64,000 nucleotides of DNA from Martinezella hainanensis (lineage in GTDB: Bacteria; Pseudomonadota; Alphaproteobacteria; Rhizobiales; Rhizobiaceae), in the NCBI RefSeq assembly GCF_900094555.1, contig NZ_FMAC01000006.1, positions 186,001 through 250,000 of the forward strand, read 5' to 3'. Made by a program: the position numbers and the translations under genes. The notes beneath the pieces are model-generated. The model was given only the letters and a program-made list of their open reading frames with translations. It searched no databases and was not told where the DNA came from. Every line of letters begins with the position of its first letter. Position 1 is the first letter of the stretch. This document shows positions 1 to 8,116 of the stretch, in pieces.

Positions 1-2
1 GC

Positions 3-566
3 TTCGGCGAAAGCCTCGGCAACGATGTCAGCCGTATCACGAAAATCGTGCCCGACGTGAAGCGGCTGATCGAAGGCTTCCGCAAGGCGGGCCTGCCGGT
101 CATCCACACGATGGAATGCCACCGGCCCGACCTTTCCGACCTGCCACCCGCCAAGCGGGATCGCGGCAATCCCTCGCTCCGCATCGGCGATGAAGGCCCG
201 ATGGGTCGTATCCTGATTGCTGGCGAACCTGGTACGGCGATCCTGCCGGACCTGGCACCCATCAATGGCGAGATCGTCATCGAGAAGCCGGGCAAAGGAG
301 CCTTCTACGCCACCGACCTCGGCGACATTCTCAAGCAGCGCTGCATTACGCAGCTTGTCTTTGCAGGCGTTACGACCGAAGTCTGCGTCCAGACGACCAT
401 GCGCGAGGCCAATGATCGCGGCTACGAATGCCTGCTCGCCGAGGAGGCGACCGAGAGCTACTTCCCCGAATTCAAGACGGCTGCCATCGCCATGATCCGC
501 GCCCAGGGCGCAATCGTCGGCTGGACGGCGCATGTGGACGACATATTGGAGGCGATCCATGCCTGA
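3..566 (+). CDS. Isochorismatase-family cysteine hydrolase (biuret hydrolase-like), 5' end outside window
   Basis: The reading frame is open to the left edge, so the N-terminus, including the catalytic Asp of the family triad, is missing. Visible are the Lys segment [14 protein letters not shown] and the nucleophile segment [17 protein letters not shown] (Cys in VC), both typical of isochorismatase-like amidohydrolases. The HRPDLSDLP segment and the closing GYECLL resemble rhizobial biuret amidohydrolase and ureidoacrylate hydrolase. The neighbouring allophanate hydrolase fits biuret -> allophanate -> ammonia + CO2. The stop codon overlaps the cupin start by 8 nt (ATGCCTGA), so the genes are translationally coupled. 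The family is sure; biuret as substrate is inference from context. Confidence 0.85.
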   Translation, partial: FGESLGNDVSRITKIVPDVKRLIEGFRKAGLPVIHTMECHRPDLSDLPPAKRDRGNPSLRIGDEGPMGRILIAGEPGTAILPDLAPINGEIVIEKPGKGAFYATDLGDILKQRCITQLVFAGVTTEVCVQTTMREANDRGYECLLAEEATESYFPEFKTAAIAMIRAQGAIVGWTAHVDDILEAIHA

Positions 567-912
567 AACGACCCGCGAACTCTTGACGTCAGGCGGCTGG
601 AAGGACCTTGAATTCGGCCCCTTTCGAACGGACGTGACGATCCACTGGATCCGCCCCTTTGAAGGCGACCAGCCGGGCGTGGCGCTGCTGAAATACGAGG
701 CGGGCGCGTCCGTGCCGCGCCATCGCCACGAAGGGCTCGAAACCATCCTGGTGCTTGAAGGCACCCAATCCGACGAGGCCGGCGATTACGGCAAGGGCAG
801 CTATGTTGTGAATGCTGCCGGTACCGAACATTCGGTCTGGAGCGATACCGGCTGCGTCGTGCTGATCCAATGGGACCGGCCCGTCAAAATACTCGAAGAG
901 GAAACGGCATGA
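559..912 (+). CDS. Small cupin protein (ChrR/anti-sigma cupin-like)
   Basis: This 117-residue single-domain cupin has a metal-binding first motif, [16 protein letters not shown] (His-x-His and Glu), and a second motif near [17 protein letters not shown] 559 is chosen because it overlaps the preceding stop by 8 nt. The gene ends in an ATGA overlap with the allophanate hydrolase start, so the three genes form one operon. It resembles the cupin half of ChrR-type proteins but lacks the zinc-finger part, so an anti-sigma role is not expected. Its function in biuret/allophanate metabolism is unknown; it may bind a metal or a small ligand. Confidence 0.75.
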   Translation: MPETTRELLTSGGWKDLEFGPFRTDVTIHWIRPFEGDQPGVALLKYEAGASVPRHRHEGLETILVLEGTQSDEAGDYGKGSYVVNAAGTEHSVWSDTGCVVLIQWDRPVKILEEETA

Positions 913-2711
913 GAACGGGACCGGCTTTCGATATCGCCTCCCTGCATGCAGCCTACCAGAACGGATTGACGGCCGCCGGAATGATCGACGCTGTCTTTGC
1001 GCGCATCGCCGAGGTGAATGATCCCGGCATCTTCATCCATCTTGCCGACATCAGGGACCTGCTGGCTGAGGCCGAAGCGCTGGGTGCCTTCGACCCCGCG
1101 ACAAAACCCCTCTGGGGCATTCCCTTTGCAGTGAAGGACAATATCGACGTCGCCGGCATGCCGACTACAGCCGCCTGCCCTGATTACAGCTATATGCCAA
1201 AAGCCGACGCGACCGTTGTGCGTCTGCTGAAGGAGGCCGGTGCGCTGGTCATCGGCAAGACCAATCTCGACCAGTTCGCGACCGGCCTTGTCGGCGTGCG
1301 CTCGCCCTACCCGATCCCGCGCAATGCGATCGATCCGGATCTCGTGCCTGGCGGCTCCTCCTCCGGCTCGGCGGTTGCGACTGCGCAGGGCATCGTCAGC
1401 TTCGCGCTTGGCACGGATACGGCTGGCTCCGGGCGCATCCCGGCCGGGCTCAACAATATCGTCGGGCTAAAGCCGTCGTTGGGTGCGATTTCGACGACGG
1501 GCGTCATTCCCGCCTGCCGCACGCTCGACTGCGTTTCGGTCTTCGCGCTGACGGTGGATGATGCCTGGAAGATCTTTTCCATCGCCTCTCAGCCGGACCC
1601 GAGCGATGAGTATTCGCGAACGATCCCAGCTGCTGGCTTCGGCACGACCGTACCGATGCTGACGATCGGCGTACCCGCCAAGGGCGATCTCCGCTTCTTC
1701 GGCGACGACGCTATGCAGGCGTCTTACGAGGCCGCACTTGCCATGCTTTCCGGCCTCGGTCACCGCCTGGTGGAAATACCCTTCGGCGACTTCTACAAGG
1801 TTGCGGATCTGCTCTACGAAGGCGCGTGGGTCGCTGAGCGCTACGCTGCCGTGAAAGAGTTTTTCGACAACAAGGAAGCCAGCTTCCATCCCGTCACGCG
1901 CAAGATCTATGGCGCTGCAAAGACGCTTTCGGCGGCCGATGCCTTCAACGGCTTCTATGCTCTGCAAGCGCTGAAGCGGAAGCTTACGCCTGTCATCGCC
2001 TCCGTCGATCTCTTCTGCGTGCCCACCGCGCCGCGCCACTACACCCGTGCCGAGCTGGAAGCCGAACCGATCCGCGAGAATTCGCGCCTCGGCACCTATA
2101 CGAATTTCGTCAATCTGCTTGATCTCTGTGGGATTGCGGTTCCGACTGGTCTGCGCAAGGACGGCCGCCCCGCGAGCGTCACCCTGCTTTCTTCTTTCGG
2201 GAAAGATGGCGTTACCGCGTCTCTTGCTCGCGACATTCACGCAGAGAATGCCCTGACGCTGGGTGCTACCGGCTGGCCCCGCCCGCTCGTCAAAAAGACG
2301 GATCATGCGCAGAGGAGCGACTTGATCAGTGTCGTCGTCGTCGGAGCACATTTGACCGAGATGCCGTTGAACGGACAATTGCTCGACCTGAATGGCCGGC
2401 TACTGCGCGAAACGCAAACTTCAGATTGCTACCGGCTTTATGCGTTGCGGGGTCAGAACCCGCCAAAGCCAGGCCTTATTCGCGTTGCTGCGGGATTCGG
2501 AAGCCCGATTGAAGTCGAAGTCTGGCAATTGGCACCGGAAGCGTTCGGCCGGTTCGCCGCGGGGATACCGGCGCCGCTAAGCATCGGCACAATCATGCTG
2601 GCGGACGGCACCTCGGCCAAAGGATTTCTCGTCGAATCCACAGCATTGTCCGACGCGATCGAGATCACGCACTATGGCGGATGGCGCAAATTTATAGCTG
2701 CAACGACATAA
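909..2711 (+). CDS. atzF: Allophanate hydrolase
   Basis: This 600-residue protein hydrolyses allophanate to ammonia and carbon dioxide. The amidase-signature domain occupies about residues 1-450 with the Ser-cisSer-Lys triad visible: Lys76 in FAVKDNID, the GGSSSGSA loop at about 148-155, and nucleophile Ser174 in GTDTAGSGR. It is followed by the C-terminal domain special to allophanate hydrolases (about 480-600, starting near VVVVGAHLTEMPLNG). The length matches AtzF. ATG 909 overlaps the cupin stop (ATGA). Co-transcription with an isochorismatase-type hydrolase suggests biuret use; no biotin-dependent urea carboxylase is visible beside it. Confidence 0.93.
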   Translation: MRTGPAFDIASLHAAYQNGLTAAGMIDAVFARIAEVNDPGIFIHLADIRDLLAEAEALGAFDPATKPLWGIPFAVKDNIDVAGMPTTAACPDYSYMPKADATVVRLLKEAGALVIGKTNLDQFATGLVGVRSPYPIPRNAIDPDLVPGGSSSGSAVATAQGIVSFALGTDTAGSGRIPAGLNNIVGLKPSLGAISTTGVIPACRTLDCVSVFALTVDDAWKIFSIASQPDPSDEYSRTIPAAGFGTTVPMLTIGVPAKGDLRFFGDDAMQASYEAALAMLSGLGHRLVEIPFGDFYKVADLLYEGAWVAERYAAVKEFFDNKEASFHPVTRKIYGAAKTLSAADAFNGFYALQALKRKLTPVIASVDLFCVPTAPRHYTRAELEAEPIRENSRLGTYTNFVNLLDLCGIAVPTGLRKDGRPASVTLLSSFGKDGVTASLARDIHAENALTLGATGWPRPLVKKTDHAQRSDLISVVVVGAHLTEMPLNGQLLDLNGRLLRETQTSDCYRLYALRGQNPPKPGLIRVAAGFGSPIEVEVWQLAPEAFGRFAAGIPAPLSIGTIMLADGTSAKGFLVESTALSDAIEITHYGGWRKFIAATT

Positions 2712-3075
2712 TGCCAGCGACCATCAGAATGGCTCGGCACCCTTGGTGTTCATTTCGGTCGTAATTTCACCCTACTTTGCTTTTCGCTCCAGCCCGCCTG
2801 CGATATCTATATCGCAATTTCGTCAATGGGCTCCCAGTCATTGAATGTGTCAGCCACAAATGCCAATTCGGCGTCAGAACGTTGTGAAACTGAACATCAA
2901 CCCCACGAAAAGACGGTCCTAATCTCTCCTAACGAACTCGCGAATATGTTGGCTGCTCATCCCATATCCAGCTGCTTACGAACAAAGCTTTCAACATGGT
3001 CAGGGAGAGAAATATTCATCATGCCCATATGGAAATCCATGATCTCCATGGAAAAATTTAACAGCACGGACATTG
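2712..3075. other. Convergent intergenic region with one perfect dyad
   Basis: This is the gap between the convergent atzF operon and the amino acid importer operon. No convincing gene is seen; open frames here have no recognisable protein character. At 2799-2816 lies a perfect inverted repeat, TGCGATAT-CT-ATATCGCA, with no adjacent gene start. No T-rich terminator hairpin was found. Confidence 0.6.
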
Positions 3076-3867
3076 CTAAAGCAGCATCGAGGCGCCGCGA
3101 TCGAGATAGGTATCGAGGAACTGCTCCAGGCGTGAATTTCTAGGTTTCTTGAAAACCTCCTGCGGCGCTCCAGTGAACAGTATCTTGCCGTGATCAAGAA
3201 AGATGATCTGCTGGCCGACGGTCGCGGCGAAACCTATTTCATGCGAGACGACAACCATGGTCATGCCCTCGGCCGCCAGGTCGCGCATGACGTTCAAGAC
3301 TTCGCCAGTCAATTCCGGATCGAGCGAAGAGGTCGGCTCATCAAACAACATGATCTTCGGCTTCAATGCGAGGGCGCGGGCGATCGCCACGCGTTGCTGC
3401 TGTCCGCCGGAAAGCTGCGAGGGATAATGCCCTGCTCTTGCTTCGAGCCCGACCTTGACGAGTTGCACCATAGCCGCATCCTCGGCCTCTTTCCGGCTCA
3501 TCTTGTGAACCATCTTCAAAGCCTCGCTGACATTGCCGAGTGCAGTCATATGCGGCCAAAGATTGAATTGCTGGAACACCATGCCGATCTGGGCGCGGAT
3601 CGAGCGATTGGTAGCCGCCGAAATGCGTTCACGACGCCCTTGAGAATCCTCGGCAAAGCCAAGGATCTCACCATTGATGGAGATAGTCCCGCGCGTTGCC
3701 TCTTCAAGGAAAGCCATGCATCGCAAAAGCGTGCTTTTGCCGGAGCCGGATGGGCCGATGAGACAGGAGACCTGCCCCGGCTCGATGGCAAGATCGATGC
3801 CATAAAGGACCGTCGTCTCTCCGAACGTCTTGACGAGATTCCTGACTGCTATAGCGGGGACGCTCAT
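3076..3867 (-). CDS. Polar amino acid ABC transporter ATP-binding protein
   Basis: This 263-residue nucleotide-binding subunit of a PAAT-type importer (GlnQ/HisP class) energises uptake at the cytoplasmic membrane. Walker A is GPSGSGKST, the signature is LSGGQQQRVAIARAL, Walker B is IMLFDEPTSSLD and the H-loop is VVSHEIGFA. GMVFQQFNLWPH is characteristic of amino acid importers. ATG 3867 (MSVPAIAVRN) overlaps the upstream permease stop by 4 nt; a longer open frame exists upstream but it runs over that gene. This is the last gene of the SBP-permease-permease-ATPase operon. The substrate cannot be read from the sequence. Confidence 0.93.
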   Translation of the reverse strand: MSVPAIAVRNLVKTFGETTVLYGIDLAIEPGQVSCLIGPSGSGKSTLLRCMAFLEEATRGTISINGEILGFAEDSQGRRERISAATNRSIRAQIGMVFQQFNLWPHMTALGNVSEALKMVHKMSRKEAEDAAMVQLVKVGLEARAGHYPSQLSGGQQQRVAIARALALKPKIMLFDEPTSSLDPELTGEVLNVMRDLAAEGMTMVVVSHEIGFAATVGQQIIFLDHGKILFTGAPQEVFKKPRNSRLEQFLDTYLDRGASMLL

Positions 3868-4532
3868 GCGTTGAAAAACCTGAATCTGGAAAGTTTCGTT
3901 TCGGCAAGGTTGCCAAGCCAGCCGGTGACTTCGACGAGCACCCAGTAGAAGAGCGCCAGGGCCGAAAGCGCCTCGACGAAGGCATATTGCTGCGATCCGA
4001 TCGCACTGAGCGTTGCCGTCAATTCCGGCACGGTGATGATGGAGAGGACCGCCGTCTCCTTCATCAGAATGACGACCATGTTCACGCAGGGCGGCAGCAC
4101 CAGCATCGTCATCTCGGGCAGAAGAATGCGCCTGATGATCTGCCCGCGCGTCAAGCCAACGCATTCGCCAGCCTCGATATGGCCTTTCGGCACGGCCTGA
4201 AATCCAGAGCGGAAGATTTCGCTGAAATAGGCGGCACCATAGATCGAAATGCCGATCAGTCCGGCAGGCAGGGGATCGAGCTCGAGGCCGATGAAAGGGC
4301 CACCATAGTAGACGAGGAAGATCTGGATGAGAAACGGCGTGCCGCGCAGTACCGCCACGATGGAACCCAGCACCTTGTCGACCACTATCCCGCCATATTG
4401 CCGGGCGACCGCCATCAGGAAGCCAATGACGGCCGCAGCGATCGTGCCGAGGATCCAAACCATGATCGTCACGCCAGCGCCGCTGAGGATGGCGGGCCAC
4501 TGCCCGATCAGGACGTTGATATCGAAGGTCAT
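3864..4532 (-). CDS. Polar amino acid ABC transporter permease
   Basis: This 222-residue inner-membrane permease of the HisM/GlnP family has about five hydrophobic segments and the EAA-type cytoplasmic loop VPKGHIEAGECVGLTRGQ. ATG 4532 (MTFDINVLIG) is chosen because it overlaps the preceding permease stop by four bases (ATGA), and the next gene starts in the same way at its own end. It forms the membrane pore with the neighbouring permease. Confidence 0.92.
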   Translation of the reverse strand: MTFDINVLIGQWPAILSGAGVTIMVWILGTIAAAVIGFLMAVARQYGGIVVDKVLGSIVAVLRGTPFLIQIFLVYYGGPFIGLELDPLPAGLIGISIYGAAYFSEIFRSGFQAVPKGHIEAGECVGLTRGQIIRRILLPEMTMLVLPPCVNMVVILMKETAVLSIITVPELTATLSAIGSQQYAFVEALSALALFYWVLVEVTGWLGNLAETKLSRFRFFNA

Positions 4533-5170
4533 CGCGGTACACCTGGCAATCTGCTTTCGATCAGGCCGCCGGCAAACGCCACCACCCAATTGATCACGAG
4601 ATAGATGAGGCCGGCGGATGCGAAGATCTGCAGCGGCAGAAAGGTGCTGCCGGCAAGATCCTGGGCCATGCGGGTGAGTTCGACGATGCCGACGACGGAG
4701 ACCAGCGACGATGCCTTCAAAATAAGGATCGCCTCGTTGACAAGAGCGGGAAAGGTTAGGCGCAACGCAATTGGAACCTTGATGCGGCGGAAGATCTGGC
4801 GCGGCGTCAGGCCAACCATCTCGGCCGACTCCACCAGGCCGAGTGGCACGCTGGCAAAGCCGCCGCGCAGATTCTCTGCCTGGTAGGCGGCCGTGCAGAG
4901 CGACAGGCCGATGATCGCGGCAACGATGCTCGGCACGTTGATGCCGACAGCTGGAAGCAGATTGTAGATCAGCAGCAATTGCACCAGCAGCGGCACACCG
5001 CGAAAAAAGCTGATGAATATCTGGGCAGGTCGCACGAAAAGGCTACGCCTCGTCAGCAACATTGCCGAAACAAGGATTGCGATTGCGAAACCGATAAAGA
5101 TCGACACAAGGCTGATCGTGACCGTGTAGATAGATGCCTGCAGAAGCAACCCGAAGAGCTCGATGGACAT
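4529..5170 (-). CDS. Polar amino acid ABC transporter permease
   Basis: This 213-residue HisQ/GlnP-type permease has the EAA loop ASVPLGLVESAEMVGLTPRQ and hydrophobic segments throughout. It follows the binding-protein gene after a 96-nt gap holding a stem-loop, then couples tightly to the second permease. It works as a heterodimer with that protein. Confidence 0.92.
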   Translation of the reverse strand: MSIELFGLLLQASIYTVTISLVSIFIGFAIAILVSAMLLTRRSLFVRPAQIFISFFRGVPLLVQLLLIYNLLPAVGINVPSIVAAIIGLSLCTAAYQAENLRGGFASVPLGLVESAEMVGLTPRQIFRRIKVPIALRLTFPALVNEAILILKASSLVSVVGIVELTRMAQDLAGSTFLPLQIFASAGLIYLVINWVVAFAGGLIESRLPGVPR

Positions 5171-5219
5171 TGTTGAGTTTTCGCCCGCGTGGTGACCAGG
5201 AAGCTACGATCTCGGTCTT

Positions 5220-5251
5220 CGGCCATGCCAGACAACCGTGTGGCACGGCCG
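5220..5251 (-). promoter_or_regulatory. Stem-loop between binding-protein and permease genes
   Basis: The arms are CGGCCATGCCA and TGGCACGGCCG: 11 bp with one mismatch around a 10-nt loop, with no T-tract. It lies immediately downstream of the solute-binding gene. Such hairpins commonly protect the 3' end of the binding-protein message or attenuate read-through into the permease genes. Confidence 0.6.
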
Positions 5252-5266
5252 ATTTCCGAAGGCTGA

Positions 5267-6094
5267 TCAGAATGCCGGGTCCTTGACGGCGTCAGGCGTG
5301 TCGAAGCTCGCGCCGAACCATTTCTTCTGCAGCGTCGCCATGCGCCCGTCAGCCTTGATCTTCAACATGGCGGCATCGATAGCATCCATCAATGGCGCGT
5401 GGTCGGCATCCTTCAAGCCGATAAAGCCGAAATAGGACTTCTTGCCGAAGGGCGGCAACACGACTTCGAACGTGCCTTCACGCTGTTTGGCGACAAACGC
5501 AATATTCGGCAGCGAGTTGGCAACCCCGGCGATGCGGCCGGCCGCGAGATCGGCGTAGGATTCCGTAAAGGCCGGATATTCGCGGATCTCGGCTTTGGTC
5601 GGCAGGGTGTCAGAAAACTCCTTGAGCTGATCGAGCTGCGCGGTCGCCTTGCCGACGCCGATCTTCTTGCCGGCAATGTCTTCCGGCTTGTTGATCGTCT
5701 TGTCTCCGGCCTTTTTCAGGATCGCGATGGTCGCTTCGGCCAAGGGCGGTGTAAAGCGGTAGCGCTCCATGCGCTTCTTGGTGATCGTCGCCGGTCCAGC
5801 AACGACGTCGAATTTGCCGGCTTCAAGTGCCGGGAAAACGCCGTCCCATGGCAGCGTGACCCATTCGATCTTCACGCCCAACTCTTTGCCGATCTCATCG
5901 AAGAGATCAACGTTCAAGCCGACATGTTTGCCTGCGTCGATGAAATCGAACGGGGCGAAAGCCGTCTCGGTGCCGACCTTTAGCGTGCCGGCTGCCTTGA
6001 CGGCGGCAAGCGTATCAGCCGCATGGGCCGAAATCGTTGCGCCAAACAAAAGTGCGGCACCTAACAGCCCCTTCAGAAGCGAATTCTTCCTCAT
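5267..6094 (-). CDS. Amino acid ABC transporter substrate-binding protein
   Basis: This 275-residue periplasmic family 3 (SBP_bac_3) binding protein has a Sec signal peptide, MRKNSLLKGLLGAALLFG..., with a probable AHA-ADT cleavage. The lobe signature GTETAFAPFDFIDAGKHVGLN is typical of polar amino acid binding proteins. ATG 6094 is chosen because it begins the signal peptide. It is the first gene of the importer operon and is divergent from the GntR regulator. Confidence 0.92.
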   Translation of the reverse strand: MRKNSLLKGLLGAALLFGATISAHAADTLAAVKAAGTLKVGTETAFAPFDFIDAGKHVGLNVDLFDEIGKELGVKIEWVTLPWDGVFPALEAGKFDVVAGPATITKKRMERYRFTPPLAEATIAILKKAGDKTINKPEDIAGKKIGVGKATAQLDQLKEFSDTLPTKAEIREYPAFTESYADLAAGRIAGVANSLPNIAFVAKQREGTFEVVLPPFGKKSYFGFIGLKDADHAPLMDAIDAAMLKIKADGRMATLQKKWFGASFDTPDAVKDPAF

Positions 6095-6180
6095 GTTTTC
6101 TCTCCAGTTTTGTACTCTTCCTCTGGAAGGTTCAAGTTCCCCAGGCATTGTTCCGACAGGCGGATTTCTATGACCCGCTT

Positions 6181-6192
6181 TTGTCTATACAA
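6181..6192. promoter_or_regulatory. Candidate GntR/HutC-type operator
   Basis: TTGTCTATACAA is a near-perfect palindrome with TTGT/ACAA ends, the form bound by HutC-subfamily GntR regulators. It lies between the divergent importer operon and GntR gene. On the minus strand it overlaps a possible -35 (TTGTAT) with a TAGAAA -10 sixteen bases on, so binding would block the importer promoter. Confidence 0.5.
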
Positions 6193-6254
6193 ATAGATAC
6201 GGGCTGGCCTACACTGTCAAACACAAAACACAACAGACGCAAGATTTATGCCGC

Positions 6255-7067
6255 ATGATGCCGATGGATCTGGCAGACGCGGCCTCCACGGACACTGAAT
6301 TCATTGCCGGAGCAAGGCGAGCGTTGGTTCCAATTCATCAGAGAATTCTCAAGGATATCGAAAGCAGGATCATGAGCGGCATCTGGCCGCCCGGTCACCG
6401 GATACCCGTCGAGCACGAGTTGCTGAAAGAGTATCAATGCTCCCGGATGACCGTCAACAAGGCGCTTTCAACCCTGGCTGAGCGTGGCATGATCATACGT
6501 CGCCGCAAGCTCGGTTCGTTCGTCGCGTCGCGACAAATCGACCGCACGGTCATGGACATCCAGGACATTTCCACGGAAGCGGAGTTGGCAGGGCATGAAC
6601 ACAGTCACACGATACTGATGCGGAAAGTCGAGAGGCTCGATTCTGCCACCGCTATGCGGCTTGGCGAAACCATAGGAGCGGAAATCCTTCGGCTCCACTG
6701 CCTGCATGCGGTCGATGGCAAGGCGAATGCGCTGGAGCGACGCATCATCATGCTGGACCTGGTGCCATCAGCAAGAACTGAGAGTTTCGCATCGGTACCC
6801 CCCGGCAAATGGTTGCTGGACATGGTACCCTGGTCAAAGGCCCGGCACGTCATTCGCGCCGTCTCGGCCGATGCCACGACGGCACGCCTGCTTGAAACCG
6901 AGCGCGGTGAAGCCTGCCTGACACTCATCCGCCAGACATGGCAGAGCAGCCATACGGTCACCTATGTCGAGTTCATCCACCCCGGTGACCGGTTCCAGTT
7001 CGCCGGCGACTTTCATCCCAATGAAAGCCGCGCCATCGATCAACCGCCGCAAGGAAGCGCCTCTTGA
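6255..7067 (+). CDS. GntR-family regulator, HutC subfamily (UTRA domain)
   Basis: The 270-residue protein has an N-terminal winged helix at about 25-95 (PVEHELLKEYQCSRMTVNKA) and a UTRA effector-binding domain at about 105-255 (WSKARHVIRAV, CLTLIRQTW, YVEFIHPGDRFQF). It probably represses the divergent amino acid importer in the absence of ligand through the TTGT..ACAA site. Alternative ATGs lie at 6255, 6258 and 6264. Its stop overlaps the TTG start of the next gene. The HutC likeness suggests, but does not prove, a histidine-type ligand. Confidence 0.88.
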   Translation: MMPMDLADAASTDTEFIAGARRALVPIHQRILKDIESRIMSGIWPPGHRIPVEHELLKEYQCSRMTVNKALSTLAERGMIIRRRKLGSFVASRQIDRTVMDIQDISTEAELAGHEHSHTILMRKVERLDSATAMRLGETIGAEILRLHCLHAVDGKANALERRIIMLDLVPSARTESFASVPPGKWLLDMVPWSKARHVIRAVSADATTARLLETERGEACLTLIRQTWQSSHTVTYVEFIHPGDRFQFAGDFHPNESRAIDQPPQGSAS

Positions 7068-8005
7068 ACGAGAAACGGATCAACAGGGCAGTTCCACTCA
7101 AGGGCTTGCAGGCCTTCGAAGCTGTCGGCCGTTGTGGCAGCGTGAACGCGGCTGCGTTGGAGCTGAAGGTTTCGCCCGGAGCGATCAGTCAACAGATCCG
7201 GAAGATCGAAAGCTTTCTCGGTGTCACCTTGTTCGAGCGCAATGGTCGCACGGTGGAACTCACCCAATGGGGGCGGCTCTATCATCAGGAAATATCGAAA
7301 GGATTCGAGCAATTCGCAGCCGCGGAACAGATCCTGGAGCGGGCACGCAACGAGAATGCCCTGGTTCTCAGTGCCCTGTCCTCCGTTGTCAACAAATGGA
7401 TCGGGCGCCGGATCTTCGACTGGCAGGCCCTTCATCCAAACGCGCATGTCAGGATTGTCGGTCGCGACAAGGAACCGCGTATGGGCTTCGACGACATCGA
7501 TTTCCGCATCAGCTACGGATCGGATGTGCTGCAGCATGAACATTATACGGAGCTGTTCCGCGACTGGGTGGTTCCAGCCTGCTCGCCGGCATTGATCAAA
7601 GGCAAGGCGCCGTCCGCCGCGCAACTTCTTGAATATCCATTGCTGCACGTCGAATGGGAGCGGCACTTCTCGCCCTATCCGAGCTGGCTTGAGTTCGCCT
7701 CTAAAGCGGAGACGACCCTTAAGGAGACCACCGCCGGTCTTTCCTTTACCTTGTCGAGCAGCGCAATCGACGCCGCCGTCAACAAACGTGGCGTCGTTCT
7801 CGCGCAGATGTCGATGATTGCAGATGAGCTTGAGGCGCAAACGCTCGTCATTCCCTTGGACATACGTATTGCCTTGCGCGAAAGCTACTTTCTCGCCTGG
7901 GATCGGGCCGCTTTGGAAAAACCTCACGGGCGCCAATTTCGCGATTGGCTCGTCACCATTTCCCGCCAGCAGGGCCTGATGTCTGCGCCCGGATCAACAT
8001 TTTAG
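7064..8005 (+). CDS. LysR-family regulator (GcvA type)
   Basis: This 313-residue LysR regulator has an N-terminal HTH (LQAFEAVGRCGSVNAAALEL, SPGAISQQIRKIESFLG) and a C-terminal ligand-binding domain in the GcvA style. The start is TTG 7064, preceded by AAGGAAG at good spacing and overlapping the GntR stop (TTGA), so it is made from the same message. It sits 111 nt before the flavin monooxygenase, which may be a second target. The effector is unknown. Confidence 0.85.
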   Translation: MNEKRINRAVPLKGLQAFEAVGRCGSVNAAALELKVSPGAISQQIRKIESFLGVTLFERNGRTVELTQWGRLYHQEISKGFEQFAAAEQILERARNENALVLSALSSVVNKWIGRRIFDWQALHPNAHVRIVGRDKEPRMGFDDIDFRISYGSDVLQHEHYTELFRDWVVPACSPALIKGKAPSAAQLLEYPLLHVEWERHFSPYPSWLEFASKAETTLKETTAGLSFTLSSSAIDAAVNKRGVVLAQMSMIADELEAQTLVIPLDIRIALRESYFLAWDRAALEKPHGRQFRDWLVTISRQQGLMSAPGSTF

Positions 8006-8116
8006 AAAAACTAAAACGGAACCCAGTTACGTGATATTGATGAAATTTTGCGCCTGGCGATAATTTGCGCATTCGCCTTCAAGGGAACGGCGTGACCGAC
8101 ATGACGGGAGAGTTCG

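Noticed and set aside
1467-2378. Long open frame opposite the allophanate hydrolase gene
   Set aside because: It is a shadow of a high-GC gene in another frame; composition is Arg-rich with no domain.
2826-3143. Open frame of 105 codons on the plus strand
   Set aside because: It overlaps the end of the ABC ATPase gene, has no good ribosome binding site and shows no protein-like character.
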